64,000 nt of DNA from Thiosocius sp963753845 (GTDB lineage Bacteria; Pseudomonadota; Gammaproteobacteria; Chromatiales; Chromatiaceae). Position 1 is the first letter of the stretch. The number at the start of each line of letters is the position of its first letter. Below are positions 25,058 through 33,716 of the stretch, one piece after another. The DNA is taken from contig CAVWEI010000001.1 in the NCBI GenBank assembly GCA_963753845.1, forward strand, positions 310,001 through 374,000, read 5' to 3'. The translations under genes were made by a program, and so were the position numbers. The notes beneath the pieces were generated by a model. It did not search any database. It saw nothing but the letters and a program-made list of their open reading frames with translations, and was not told the DNA's origin.

Positions 25058-25420
25058 TCAGTCGTACTTATAGTGCTTTACCTCGCGCCTGCCCGAAGCG
25101 GTCTGGGCGCGGCGCAGGGTGCGCTGCATGATGATGCCCTCGACCTTCCAGTCCAGCCCCGCAAGCTCGATCTCCGGGTAGATGTCGTTGAGCGCCACCA
25201 GGCGTTCGCCCTGGTTGTCTTTGAGGTACTGACGGAACCAGCGCACACCCTCGACCAGGGCCATGATGTACATGCCGTGCTGGCACCAGTCGGAAGGCTC
25301 GATCACGACGATGCTGGCATCCGGAAATTCGGGCTCCATGCTGTCACCAATGACCTGCAGGGCGAAAGGCTCGGAACTGCTGCAACTGCTTAAAGGGTCT
25401 GTCAAAGGAGGCTCTTGCAT
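25058..25420 (-). CDS. S24/LexA-fold protein, catalytic lysine apparently missing
   Basis: A 120-residue stand-alone peptidase S24-fold protein with no DNA-binding domain. The nucleophile motif VIGDSMEPEFPD is intact with its serine at residue 27. In LexA the catalytic lysine lies in a stretch like TVKRL; here the aligned region reads GVRWFRQYL with arginine in that place. It may therefore be an inactive fold or a binding protein. It is divergent from the ABC exporter gene with only 31 bases between starts, so the two probably share control elements. Confidence 0.75.
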   Translation of the reverse strand: MQEPPLTDPLSSCSSSEPFALQVIGDSMEPEFPDASIVVIEPSDWCQHGMYIMALVEGVRWFRQYLKDNQGERLVALNDIYPEIELAGLDWKVEGIIMQRTLRRAQTASGRREVKHYKYD

Positions 25421-25451
25421 CGCGATTACTCTGTTAAGCTAGCGCGCTCCC

Positions 25452-27326
25452 ATGGTCTGGGAACCGACTGAAATTCCAGAGAATTCTATCATGGTGCATG
25501 CAGGGGGACCCGAGTCCCAAGTCCACAAGGATCGCCGGGATTGGCACAACCTCAAGGGTATGCTGCCGTTCTTATGGGAGTTTCGCGGTCGTGCGCTGTT
25601 CGCCCTTAGCTGCCTGATCCTGTCCAAGGTGGCCAATGTCGGCGTCCCGATCGTGCTCAAGGAGATCGTCGACCACTTCGAGCGCGTCAAGGATGACCCG
25701 GCGACGCTGGCGGCCCTGCTCCCAGTCTCGCTACTTCTGGCCTATGGCCTGCTGAAACTCGGCGCATCCATTTTCAACGAACTGCGCGACGTGGTCTTCG
25801 CCAAGGTGCGCTACCGCGCGATGCGGCGTCTGTCGACCCGGGTGCTGGAGCACCTGCACCGCCTGTCGCTGCGTTTTCATCTCGACCGCCAGACCGGTGC
25901 CGTGAGTCGCGATCTGGAACGTGGAACGCGGTCGGTGAGCATGATCCTGAACTACCTGGCCTTCAGCATCCTGCCGATTCTGGTCGAGTTCACCCTCGTC
26001 GCGTTCATCCTGCTGCGCGAATACGACCTGATATTCACCCTCGCCATGCTCGGCGCCGTGTTGGTCTACATGCTGGTGACCTTCGCCATCACCGAATGGC
26101 GCATGGATTTTCGCCACTTTATGAATCGGCTGGATTCCGAGGCCAACAACCAGGCCTTCGACAGCCTGATCAATTTCGAGACCGTCAAGTATTTCGGCAA
26201 CGAGACCATGGAGCTGCAACGTTACGACCAGACCCTGTCGGAATGGGAGCAGTGGGCGGTCAAGAGCCAGACATCCATGTCGCTCCTGAACTTCGGCCAG
26301 GGGGCTGTTATCGCGCTCGGGGTCACCTTGGTGATGTACCTGGCGATGCGCGGCGTGGCCGCCGGGGAGCTCAGTGTCGGCGACCTGGTGCTGCTCAATG
26401 CCTTTCTGCTGCAGTTGTTCATCCCGCTGGGCTTTCTGGGTATCGTGTACCGCCAGATCAAGTATTCGCTCGCCGACATGGACCTCATCTTCAAGCTGCT
26501 GGAGCGTGAGCCGGAGATACAGGACAGGCCGGGCGCCGGTGCTCTCGAGATCAGTGCCGGTGCCGTGCACTTCGAGGGCGTGGACTTCGGTTACCAGCCT
26601 GAAAGGCGGATCCTGCACAGGCTGGATATCGAGGTGCCCGCGGGCGCCAAGGTCGCGGTGGTCGGCCACAGCGGGGCCGGCAAATCGACCCTCGCGCGCC
26701 TGGTCTACCGCTTCTATGACGTCGATGCCGGGCGCATCACGATCGACGGGCAGGACATCCGCGGCGTCACCCAGGACAGCCTGCGCAGAGCGATCGGCAT
26801 CGTGCCGCAGGACACCGTGCTGTTCAATCAGACTGTCTACTACAACATCGCCTATGGCAGGCCGGAGGCCAGTCGCGCCGAGGTCGAGCGTGCGGCAGCC
26901 ATGGCTCACATCAGGGAATTCATCGAGGGGCTTCCGGAGGGCTGGGAGACGGTGGTCGGTGAGCGTGGCCTGAAACTTTCCGGTGGAGAAAAGCAGCGGG
27001 TGGCGATCGCCCGGGCGATCCTGAAGGACCCGCAGATCCTGATCTTCGACGAGGCGACTTCCTCGCTGGACAGCCGAACCGAGCAGGCGATCCAGGAGAC
27101 GCTGGCGGAGGTGGCGGAACGGCACACAACCCTGGTCATTGCGCACCGCCTGTCGACCGTGGTGGATGCGGATCAGATCCTGGTGATGTCTGCCGGCCGC
27201 GTGGTCGAGCGTGGCACCCACGCGCAGCTGCTCGCCGTGGGCGGGCTGTACCATGATATGTGGGAACTGCAGCTCAAGGAGCACGCGGAGTCCGATATGG
27301 CAGACATCCAGCCACAGCCGGCCTGA
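25452..27326 (+). CDS. ATM1/HMT1-type ABC exporter (fused permease-ATPase)
   Basis: A 624-residue half-transporter that would work as a homodimer. Six transmembrane helices occupy about residues 35-330, followed by the nucleotide-binding domain: Walker A GHSGAGKST, the signature LSGGEKQRVAIARAIL, Walker B ILIFDEATSSLD and the H-loop IAHRLST. The permease has the ATM1-type features (VKYFGNE, SLLNFGQ), a family that exports glutathione-linked or heavy-metal compounds. ATG 25452 is listed; ATG 25491 is a plausible shorter start. The cca gene begins 10 bases after its stop. Confidence 0.93.
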   Translation: MVWEPTEIPENSIMVHAGGPESQVHKDRRDWHNLKGMLPFLWEFRGRALFALSCLILSKVANVGVPIVLKEIVDHFERVKDDPATLAALLPVSLLLAYGLLKLGASIFNELRDVVFAKVRYRAMRRLSTRVLEHLHRLSLRFHLDRQTGAVSRDLERGTRSVSMILNYLAFSILPILVEFTLVAFILLREYDLIFTLAMLGAVLVYMLVTFAITEWRMDFRHFMNRLDSEANNQAFDSLINFETVKYFGNETMELQRYDQTLSEWEQWAVKSQTSMSLLNFGQGAVIALGVTLVMYLAMRGVAAGELSVGDLVLLNAFLLQLFIPLGFLGIVYRQIKYSLADMDLIFKLLEREPEIQDRPGAGALEISAGAVHFEGVDFGYQPERRILHRLDIEVPAGAKVAVVGHSGAGKSTLARLVYRFYDVDAGRITIDGQDIRGVTQDSLRRAIGIVPQDTVLFNQTVYYNIAYGRPEASRAEVERAAAMAHIREFIEGLPEGWETVVGERGLKLSGGEKQRVAIARAILKDPQILIFDEATSSLDSRTEQAIQETLAEVAERHTTLVIAHRLSTVVDADQILVMSAGRVVERGTHAQLLAVGGLYHDMWELQLKEHAESDMADIQPQPA

Positions 27327-27335
27327 AAGGAACAT

Positions 27336-28508
27336 GTGGTGACCGACAGCGTGCGCGACATGGAGATCTACCTGGTGGGGGGCGCGGTGCGTGACGAACT
27401 GCTCGGCCTGCCGGTGGTCGAGCGTGACTGGGTGGTGGTCGGTGCCGACGAGAAGGCCATGCGTGGGCGTGGTTTCATCCCGGCAGACAGGGACTTCCCG
27501 GTTTTCCTGCACCCGGATACCGGTGAGGAATACGCATTGGCACGCCGCGAGCACAAGCACGGCGACGGCTACCGGGGTTTCGGGGTGTATGCCGGTCCGG
27601 ACGTGACGCTGGAGCAGGACCTGCGGCGCCGCGATTTGACCGTGAATGCAATGGCGCGCGACGGGGGCGGCAATATCATCGATCCCTATGGCGGTCGCGA
27701 AGACCTGGAAGCCGGCCTGCTCAGGCATGTGTCGGAAGCGTTCGTGGAGGACCCGCTGAGGGTGCTGCGAATCGCGCGGTTTGCGGCGAGGCTGGGCGCC
27801 CAGGGCTTTCGCGTCGCACATGCCACCCACAGGCTGATGTGCCGGATGGTCGCGGACGGCGAGATGGCGCACCTCAGGGCCGAGCGCCTCTGGCGCGAGA
27901 TGACGCGCGCCATGCAGACCGGGCGGCCGTGGCGGTTTTTCGAGGTGCTGCACCGCTGTGGCGCCCTGCAGACACTGATCCCGCTGTTGGCCACTGGCAT
28001 GGGTGAACCGAAAGCGCACGGTGAAGGTGAAGACAGCCCGCCGATCGCTGCACTGAAACGGGTGTGTATGACCGGACACGATGTACCGCGGCGGCTTGCC
28101 GCCACCTTACTGGCCTGTGTCGATTCAACCGGGATGGTTGACAAGCTGGCTGAAGGGTTGCGCGCCGACCGCGACACGACCCGGCTGCTCAGACAGGCGG
28201 TTGCCGCGCAGCCCTGGTGCGAACCTGCGGCTCAGGGCGATGCCGGGGCGCTCTATCAGATCGCTAAGGTATGGCGTGGTTTCGATTCCGAAGCCGATAT
28301 CGAGGCCCCGCTCGCGGTCTGTGAAGCGCAGTTTGAACGGCCGTGTATCGGCCGCCTACTGCAACAGGCCCTGCCGGCGGCCCGCGCCGTATCGGCGGCG
28401 GCTCTCCGGGACCGCGGCTGGTTAGGCGCCGAACTGGGCCGGCGACTTGCCGCCGCCAGGCGTGAAGCCATGGAGGCAGCGCTGCGGGCGGGAGGTCTCT
28501 CGACTTGA
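27336..28508 (+). CDS. cca: CCA-adding tRNA nucleotidyltransferase
   Basis: A 390-residue class II nucleotidyltransferase that adds or repairs the 3' CCA of tRNA. The N-terminal signature is YLVGGAVRDELLGLPVVERDWVVVG, followed by RRDLTVNAMARD (catalytic and template residues) and DPLRVLRIARFAARLG. It is shorter at the C-terminus than E. coli Cca and no HD phosphohydrolase domain is evident. The start is either GTG 27336 or ATG 27360; GTG is listed since AAAGGA precedes it. It is probably cotranscribed with the ABC exporter. Confidence 0.94.
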   Translation: MVTDSVRDMEIYLVGGAVRDELLGLPVVERDWVVVGADEKAMRGRGFIPADRDFPVFLHPDTGEEYALARREHKHGDGYRGFGVYAGPDVTLEQDLRRRDLTVNAMARDGGGNIIDPYGGREDLEAGLLRHVSEAFVEDPLRVLRIARFAARLGAQGFRVAHATHRLMCRMVADGEMAHLRAERLWREMTRAMQTGRPWRFFEVLHRCGALQTLIPLLATGMGEPKAHGEGEDSPPIAALKRVCMTGHDVPRRLAATLLACVDSTGMVDKLAEGLRADRDTTRLLRQAVAAQPWCEPAAQGDAGALYQIAKVWRGFDSEADIEAPLAVCEAQFERPCIGRLLQQALPAARAVSAAALRDRGWLGAELGRRLAAARREAMEAALRAGGLST

Positions 28509-28555
28509 CCCTTACAACCGATCCGGCCCGGTGGGGCTGAAAAACAGGACACGAG

Positions 28556-30166
28556 ATGGTGGAAGAGAGGCAGCAAACCGGTAGCCGTTCCGTGGGCGAG
28601 CGCAGTCTCCGAATAGTGAGGGGCGCCCACCTGCTGGTACCGCTGTTGGCACTCGGCCTGGGGTTGCTGTTGACCTTCCTGGCTGCAGTCGTGCTGCTGG
28701 TCGGCGACTGGGACTCCAAGGCCCTGATGCAGGTGTTGGTGCTTGGCTCGGTGGCCTCGCTGCTGGCCTTTGCGTTTGGCCTGCAGCGCCTGCGAAAAGA
28801 ACTGATCCGGCCGTTGGCGCGTCTCGAGGAGTCGGTGTCGCAGGTGTGTGCCGGCGAACCGGGGGCGACCCTGGCCCTGAGCGATACCGGTGTGCTGGGT
28901 GCCATGATCAGCGACCTCGACGGCCTGAACGAGGAGCTGAGCGAGTTGTACGAGGATATGGACAGCCGGGTGTCACGCCACACCACCCGCCTGGCGCAGA
29001 AGACCGCCTCACTGAAGATCCTTTACGACGTCGCGGCGAGCGTCAACCAGGCGCAGAACCTCGAAGAGCTGCTGCAGCGCTTTCTTCGGGTGCTCAAAGA
29101 GATGGTCAATGGCATAGCGGCCAGTGTTCGCCTGGAGCAGCCCGATGGCACCTTGCGTGTGATCGGTTCGATCGGGGTCAACAATGAGGTGCTGCGTGAA
29201 CGCGAGATTCTGCCGCTTGCGCTGTGTGTCTGCGGCAAGGCCTTGTCCCCGGGTGACGTGCTTTGCGACAACCCGGCGATGCATTGCGTCAGGCAACTGC
29301 GGCGGGTGATGTTCAGTCACGACCAGGTCGATATGGTATCTGTGCCCCTGGACTATCACGGCGAGCTGATGGGCATGTATCAGGTGTACGTGCGCAAGCC
29401 GGGGATCTCCGGGCGCGAGGACATCCTGGAGCTGCTGCAGTCCATCGGCAGTCACCTCGGTATGGCGGTGGCCAAGCAGCGCTCCGACCACGAGGCACGT
29501 CGATTGTCGATCATGGAGGAACGCACCACGCTGGCGCATGAACTGCACGATTCCCTGGCCCAGACGCTGGCCAGTCTGCGTTTTCAGATACGTCTGCTGG
29601 AGGACCTGCTGAAACAGGAGGGTGGCAGTGAGGCGGCCTGTAGGGACGCACAGCGAATCCGCAGCGGTCTCGATGAGGCGCACACCGAGCTTCGGGAGTT
29701 GCTGAACAGTTTCCGTGCGCCGGTGGATCAGCGCGGGCTGGTGTCGGCGCTGGAAAAGCTCGTGGAGCGTTTCGGCCGTGAGACGGGCACCCACGTGCTG
29801 TTCCAGAACGAGTGTCGCGAGCCGAACCTGTCCTCCGCGGAGGAGATGCAGATGCTGCGCGTGGCACAGGAATGCCTTGCAAATATCCGCAAACATGCGC
29901 AAGCGCATACGGTGCGTGTGATGCTCAGCTGTCGCGGCAACGGGACCTATTCACTGCTGATCGAGGACGATGGAGTGGGTTTCGAGGATGCTGCCAAGCA
30001 GGGACGGCCAGGGGAGCATATTGGGCTTTCGATCATGGAAGAGCGGGCACGCCGCCTGGGTGGTAACCTGCGCATCGAAAGTGAAATGGGGGAGGGTACC
30101 CGGGTGGAGCTCAGCTACAAACCGCAGCCGGAACGCATCAAGTCCGAAAGACGCTGGATCATTTGA
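28556..30166 (+). CDS. NarX-like sensor kinase lacking a periplasmic nitrate domain
   Basis: A 536-residue HisKA_3-type histidine kinase. Two transmembrane helices (about residues 27-49 and 58-76) are separated by only about nine residues, so the periplasmic nitrate-binding P-box domain of true NarX is absent. A HAMP-like linker, a coiled coil and a GAF-type module follow, the last carrying a CxC-x10-C-x6-C cluster (near residues 223-244). The phospho-acceptor region is TLAHELHDSLAQTLASL and the ATPase has DDGVGF and GLSIMEERA. It is coupled to its response regulator (TGATG). Redox or NO sensing through the cysteines is plausible inference. Confidence 0.88.
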   Translation: MVEERQQTGSRSVGERSLRIVRGAHLLVPLLALGLGLLLTFLAAVVLLVGDWDSKALMQVLVLGSVASLLAFAFGLQRLRKELIRPLARLEESVSQVCAGEPGATLALSDTGVLGAMISDLDGLNEELSELYEDMDSRVSRHTTRLAQKTASLKILYDVAASVNQAQNLEELLQRFLRVLKEMVNGIAASVRLEQPDGTLRVIGSIGVNNEVLREREILPLALCVCGKALSPGDVLCDNPAMHCVRQLRRVMFSHDQVDMVSVPLDYHGELMGMYQVYVRKPGISGREDILELLQSIGSHLGMAVAKQRSDHEARRLSIMEERTTLAHELHDSLAQTLASLRFQIRLLEDLLKQEGGSEAACRDAQRIRSGLDEAHTELRELLNSFRAPVDQRGLVSALEKLVERFGRETGTHVLFQNECREPNLSSAEEMQMLRVAQECLANIRKHAQAHTVRVMLSCRGNGTYSLLIEDDGVGFEDAAKQGRPGEHIGLSIMEERARRLGGNLRIESEMGEGTRVELSYKPQPERIKSERRWII

Positions 30167-30825
30167 TGCGGGTCTTGATGATCGATGATCATGCCCTGTT
30201 CCGGATGGGTTTGAGCGAACTCCTGGAGCGCCGTGGGATCGAGGTGGTCGCCGCCCTGGGTGACTGTGACCAGGGTATCGCGTGGGTCGAACGGGATGCC
30301 CCGGACGTCGTCCTGCTCGATATGCGCATGCCGGTCAAGAGCGGCCTCGAGGTCCTGCAGGAGTTGCAGCGGCGGAATCTTGGCATGCCGGTGGTGATGC
30401 TGACCACCAGCCGTGAAGAGTCCGATGTGGTCAACGCCCTGCAAAACGGTGCGAGCGGTTATCTGCTCAAGGACATGGAGCCGGACGATCTGATCAAGGC
30501 GCTCAATGACATCGTGGCCGGGCAGACCGTGGTTGCCCCTGAGCTGACCATGGTGCTGGCCAGGGCGGTGCAGGGCGATGTTGCCGCAGCGGTACCCAGC
30601 CATCGTGCACTGGCCGAGTTGACGCCGCGTGAATTGGAGATTCTGTGTCACCTCGCCGAAGGCCAGAGCAACAAGGTGATTGCGCGCAACCTGGGGATCT
30701 CTGATGGCACCGTGAAGCTGCACGTAAAGGCTATCTTGCGCAAACTGGACGTGCATTCGCGTGTCGAGGCGGCGGTGATCGCGGTCGAGGAAAACATCTG
30801 TGGCCGGCGCGGTGATTCCGGCTGA
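30166..30825 (+). CDS. narL: NarL/FixJ-family response regulator
   Basis: A 219-residue response regulator with an N-terminal receiver domain (acidic pocket DD near residues 7-8, phospho-acceptor aspartate in VVLLDMRMP, lysine in YLLKDME) and a C-terminal LuxR-type helix-turn-helix (LTPRELEILCHLAEGQSNKVIARNLGISDGTVKLHVKAI). It closely follows the NarL pattern. ATG 30166 shares one base with the kinase stop. Given neighbouring nap and nor loci it likely tunes nitrate or nitrite responses; its target sites were not identified. Confidence 0.9.
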   Translation: MRVLMIDDHALFRMGLSELLERRGIEVVAALGDCDQGIAWVERDAPDVVLLDMRMPVKSGLEVLQELQRRNLGMPVVMLTTSREESDVVNALQNGASGYLLKDMEPDDLIKALNDIVAGQTVVAPELTMVLARAVQGDVAAAVPSHRALAELTPRELEILCHLAEGQSNKVIARNLGISDGTVKLHVKAILRKLDVHSRVEAAVIAVEENICGRRGDSG

Positions 30826-30857
30826 CGCTCCGGACTCCTACCCGGGTTTGCCTCAGA

Positions 30858-32294
30858 TCACAGTTCGCTGCCGGGCGAGATCGGCGATGTGGCGCCCTGC
30901 TGCGAATGATCCGGTACCTTGTACCAAGACAGCTTTTCCTGCAGTTTAACCACGTTGCCGACGATGATCAGAGTCGGCGGTTTGGGCTGCTCGCGCTCCA
31001 CCAGCTCTGGCAGGGATGCGATGGTGCCGGTGAACACGCGTTGCTGATGGGTGGTGCCCTGCTGTACCAGCGCTGCAGGGGTGTCCGCCGGCATCCCATG
31101 GGCCTGCAGCTCGCGGCTGATCACGTGTAGTCCCTTGAGCCCCATATAGAACACCACCGTCTGGCTCGGTTGCGCCAGTTGGTTCCAGTTGAGGTTCATG
31201 GTGTTGTCTTTGAGGTGGCCTGTAACGAAGGTGACCGACTGCGCATGGTCGCGGTGGGTGAGCGGGATACCGGCGTAGCTGGCACAGCCGGATGCCGCCG
31301 TGATGCCGGGTACGACCTGGAATGGCACGCCCTGGCTGGCCAGGGTGTCGATCTCTTCGCCGCCGCGACCAAAGATGAAGGGGTCGCCGCCCTTGAGGCG
31401 CAGCACGCGCTTCCCCTGTTTGGCCAGATCGGCAAGCAACTGGTTGATCTCTTCCTGGCGCATGGCGTGATTGTCACGCTCCTTGCCCACGTAGATACGT
31501 TCGGCGTCGCTGCGTGTCATGTCCAATACCGCCTTTGCCACCAGGCGGTCGTAGACGACCACTTCGGCCTGCTGCATCAGTCGCAGGGCACGGAAGGTCA
31601 GCAGGTCCGGATCGCCGGGTCCGCCGCCGACCAGGTAGACCTCGCCCATTCCCGGCATCAGCCGGTTGCTGCCGAGCTCGTGCTCCATCAGCACCTCCGC
31701 CTCCTGCATGTGTCCCGAAAACACCCGCTCGGCCACGCGGCCCTGCAGCACGCAGTCCCAGAAGCGGCGCCGGTCGTCCGGGTCCGGGAAACGAGCCTTG
31801 ACGCGCTCGCGGAAACGGCCGGCGAGTTCCGCGAGACGTCCGTATGCCGCGGGGATCAGGGATTCGAGGCGCGTACGGAGCAGGCGTGCAAGGACCGGCG
31901 AGGCGCCCCCGGTGGATACCGCGGCGATTACCGGCGATCGGTCGATGATCGAGGGCATGATGAAACTGCCGTCTTCCGGGTGATCGACGACGTTTACCGG
32001 GACGCGCAGCGAGCGGCCGGCAGCCGCCACCTCGCGATTTGTCTCTACGTCGTCGGTGGCGGCGATGGCCAGGTAGGCATCGTCGAGGTCACCGCCCCGG
32101 TAACCACGCCTGAGATGCTCGATCCGGCCCTCGTCACGCAGCTTTGCAAGGTTCGGGCAGAGTTCGGGCGCCACTACCTGGACATGCGCCCCGGCGCGCC
32201 TCAGCAAGGCGACCTTGCGGGTGGCGATCTCGCCACCGCCAACCACGACGCAGAACTGATCCTGCACGGAAAGGAATATCGGTAGGTGTTCCAT
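30858..32294 (-). CDS. cysG: Siroheme synthase CysG (dehydrogenase/ferrochelatase + methyltransferase)
   Basis: A 478-residue fusion that makes siroheme from uroporphyrinogen III. The N-terminal part (about 1-200) is the precorrin-2 dehydrogenase/ferrochelatase with the NAD-binding VVVGGGEIATRK. The C-terminal part (about 215-460) is the SAM-dependent uroporphyrinogen methyltransferase, with VYLVGGGPGDPDLLT and LKGGDPFIFGRGGEE. The length is full. Siroheme serves sulfite or nitrite reductase, and the methylated intermediate can also feed haem d1. It is divergent from the rhd-tusA-dsrE2 operon. Confidence 0.96.
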   Translation of the reverse strand: MEHLPIFLSVQDQFCVVVGGGEIATRKVALLRRAGAHVQVVAPELCPNLAKLRDEGRIEHLRRGYRGGDLDDAYLAIAATDDVETNREVAAAGRSLRVPVNVVDHPEDGSFIMPSIIDRSPVIAAVSTGGASPVLARLLRTRLESLIPAAYGRLAELAGRFRERVKARFPDPDDRRRFWDCVLQGRVAERVFSGHMQEAEVLMEHELGSNRLMPGMGEVYLVGGGPGDPDLLTFRALRLMQQAEVVVYDRLVAKAVLDMTRSDAERIYVGKERDNHAMRQEEINQLLADLAKQGKRVLRLKGGDPFIFGRGGEEIDTLASQGVPFQVVPGITAASGCASYAGIPLTHRDHAQSVTFVTGHLKDNTMNLNWNQLAQPSQTVVFYMGLKGLHVISRELQAHGMPADTPAALVQQGTTHQQRVFTGTIASLPELVEREQPKPPTLIIVGNVVKLQEKLSWYKVPDHSQQGATSPISPGSEL

Positions 32295-32340
32295 GGCCTT
32301 GTTTTACCGTCAGTGTTTGTGCCGCCGACCGGCCGGCGCG

Positions 32341-32369
32341 TTGACTATATGAGGAAATGATAATATGCT
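32341..32369 (+). promoter_or_regulatory. Candidate sigma-70 promoter of rhd-tusA-dsrE2
   Basis: TTGACT (32341-32346) and TATGCT (32364-32369) are separated by 17 bases. A start near 32376 would leave a 34-base leader to the ATG at 32410 and would exclude the earlier in-frame ATG at 32365. Confidence 0.55.
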
Positions 32370-32409
32370 ATTCAGGCTTCAATTTCCCGGACTATTTCGA
32401 GGGGCCGCG

Positions 32410-32754
32410 ATGTTGGTTAAAGAGATCGATGCGTCAGGACTGAAAGCGCGCATTGACGCCGGTGAGGATATCGCCCTGATCGATATCCGCAGCGATGCCG
32501 AGGTGGCACAGGGCATTCTGCCGAATGCCGAGCACCTGAGCATGCATCTGATCCCGCTGCGCATGCACGATCTGCCAAAGGACAAGGATGTGGTGCTGTA
32601 CTGCCGCAGCGGCGCGCGCTCCTATCATGCGTGTAATTTCCTCAGCCAGCAGGGGATCGGAAACGTAATCAACCTGCATGGCGGCATCATCGCCTGGGCC
32701 CGTCAGGGCTTCGAAATTGCTGCACCGCAACAGCGGCGCGCCCACATGATGTGA
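32410..32754 (+). CDS. rhd: Rhodanese-like sulfurtransferase
   Basis: A 114-residue single-domain rhodanese that carries sulfane sulfur on its active-site cysteine (CRSGAR, the loop ALIDIRSDAEVAQG and the LHGGIIAWARQGFEI ending are typical). It is the first gene of a rhd-tusA-dsrE2 set known from sulfur oxidisers, in which sulfur passes from rhodanese to TusA and on to DsrE2. ATG 32410 is chosen because the family begins about here and because the predicted promoter covers the upstream ATG. Confidence 0.9.
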   Translation: MLVKEIDASGLKARIDAGEDIALIDIRSDAEVAQGILPNAEHLSMHLIPLRMHDLPKDKDVVLYCRSGARSYHACNFLSQQGIGNVINLHGGIIAWARQGFEIAAPQQRRAHMM

Positions 32755-32839
32755 TCCTTGCGTTTCTTAGACGCTTCGAATATAAGGATTAACCACTTTA
32801 ACCCTGAACAACGACAACAGAGCATCCTGGAGGTTGCCA

Positions 32840-33070
32840 ATGGCTGATTTCGACGAAGAGCTGGACGCAAGTGGCTTGAACTGCCCGCTGCCGATCCTGC
32901 GTGCAAAAAAGACCCTGGCCGGTATGGAAGCGGGCAAGGTCCTGCACATCATTGCCACCGACCCGGGTTCCGTTAAGGATTTCGAGGCCTTCGCCCGCCA
33001 GACCGGCAACGAGCTGATGGAGTCCAAGGAAGAAGGCGGCAAGTTCCAGTTCCTCATCAAGAAATCCTGA
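32840..33070 (+). CDS. tusA: TusA-family sulfur carrier protein
   Basis: A 76-residue TusA-type carrier with the conserved LDASGLNCPLPILRAKKTL start; the CPxP cysteine binds the transferred persulfide. The rest fits the two-layer alpha/beta fold of the family. ATG 32840 is preferred, with GGAGG at 32829-32833 as ribosome site; a TTG two codons upstream is less likely. In this operon TusA is the central cytoplasmic sulfur donor, able to feed sulfur oxidation as well as biosynthesis. Confidence 0.92.
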   Translation: MADFDEELDASGLNCPLPILRAKKTLAGMEAGKVLHIIATDPGSVKDFEAFARQTGNELMESKEEGGKFQFLIKKS

Positions 33071-33119
33071 TCCCAGGTTCTGAGGCAGATTCATTTCGTA
33101 ACGACAGGAGGGTGCAGAG

Positions 33120-33599
33120 ATGGATGAGAAAAAGCTTGCCATCATAGCAACCAAGGGTACTTTGGACTGGGCCTATCCGCCCTTCATTCTGGCCTCGACC
33201 GCCTCGGCTCTGGGTTACGAGACCGAGATTTTCTTCACCTTTTACGGCCTGCAGTTGCTGAAAAAGGACCTCGACCTGAAAGTCAGCCCGCTGGGCAACC
33301 CCGGTATGCCCATGCCCATGGGTATGGACAAGTGGTTCCCGACCCTGCTCACGGCGCTGCCTGGCATGGAAGCGGTAATGACATCGATGATGAAGAAGAA
33401 GATGGCCAGCAAGGGTGTCGCCAGCCTCGAAGAACTGCGGGAGCTCTGTCAGGAGGCAGAAGTGCGGCTGATCGCCTGCCAGATGACCGTCGACCTGTTC
33501 GACATGGAGACATCGTCGTTCATCGAAGGTGTGGAGTACGCGGGTGCCGCGCGCTTCTTCGAATTCGCGGGCCAGTCCGACATCTGTCTATATATCTGA
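33120..33599 (+). CDS. dsrE2: DsrE2-type DsrE/DsrF-like protein
   Basis: A 159-residue protein of the DsrE superfamily, matching the DsrE2 group. The start KKLAIIATKGTLDWAYPPFILA and the Met/Pro-rich stretch GMPMPMGMDKWF are typical, and the conserved cysteine is in LIACQMTVDLF. DsrE2 proteins occur with rhodanese and TusA in organisms that oxidise reduced sulfur and are thought to exchange sulfur with TusA. A clear AGGAGG lies before the ATG. The operon ends at the strong terminator at 33649-33686. Confidence 0.92.
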   Translation: MDEKKLAIIATKGTLDWAYPPFILASTASALGYETEIFFTFYGLQLLKKDLDLKVSPLGNPGMPMPMGMDKWFPTLLTALPGMEAVMTSMMKKKMASKGVASLEELRELCQEAEVRLIACQMTVDLFDMETSSFIEGVEYAGAARFFEFAGQSDICLYI

Positions 33600-33648
33600 C
33601 CCGGCCCGCAGAACGATCGAAAGCCACTCTAATGGTGGCTGGTTGATG

Positions 33649-33686
33649 GAAAAAGCCCGCGTCATCTGATGGCGCGGGCTTTTTCC
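33649..33686. terminator. Bidirectional rho-independent terminator
   Basis: A-run, GCCCGCG (33655-33661), loop, CGCGGGC (33673-33679) and T-run form a classical A-stem-T terminator readable from both strands. It ends dsrE2 on the plus strand and the FadL-type gene on the minus strand. Confidence 0.9.
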
Positions 33687-33716
33687 GTTCTGTTTGGTAT
33701 GGCGTCGGTCTCTGAT

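Noticed and set aside
25731..28079. A 782-codon minus-strand open frame across the ABC exporter and cca genes
   Set aside because: It spans two convincing plus-strand genes, has low-complexity His/Gln/Arg-rich content and no domain.
32365..32409. Earlier ATG of the rhodanese gene
   Set aside because: It overlaps the predicted -10 hexamer and adds residues not found in single-domain rhodaneses.
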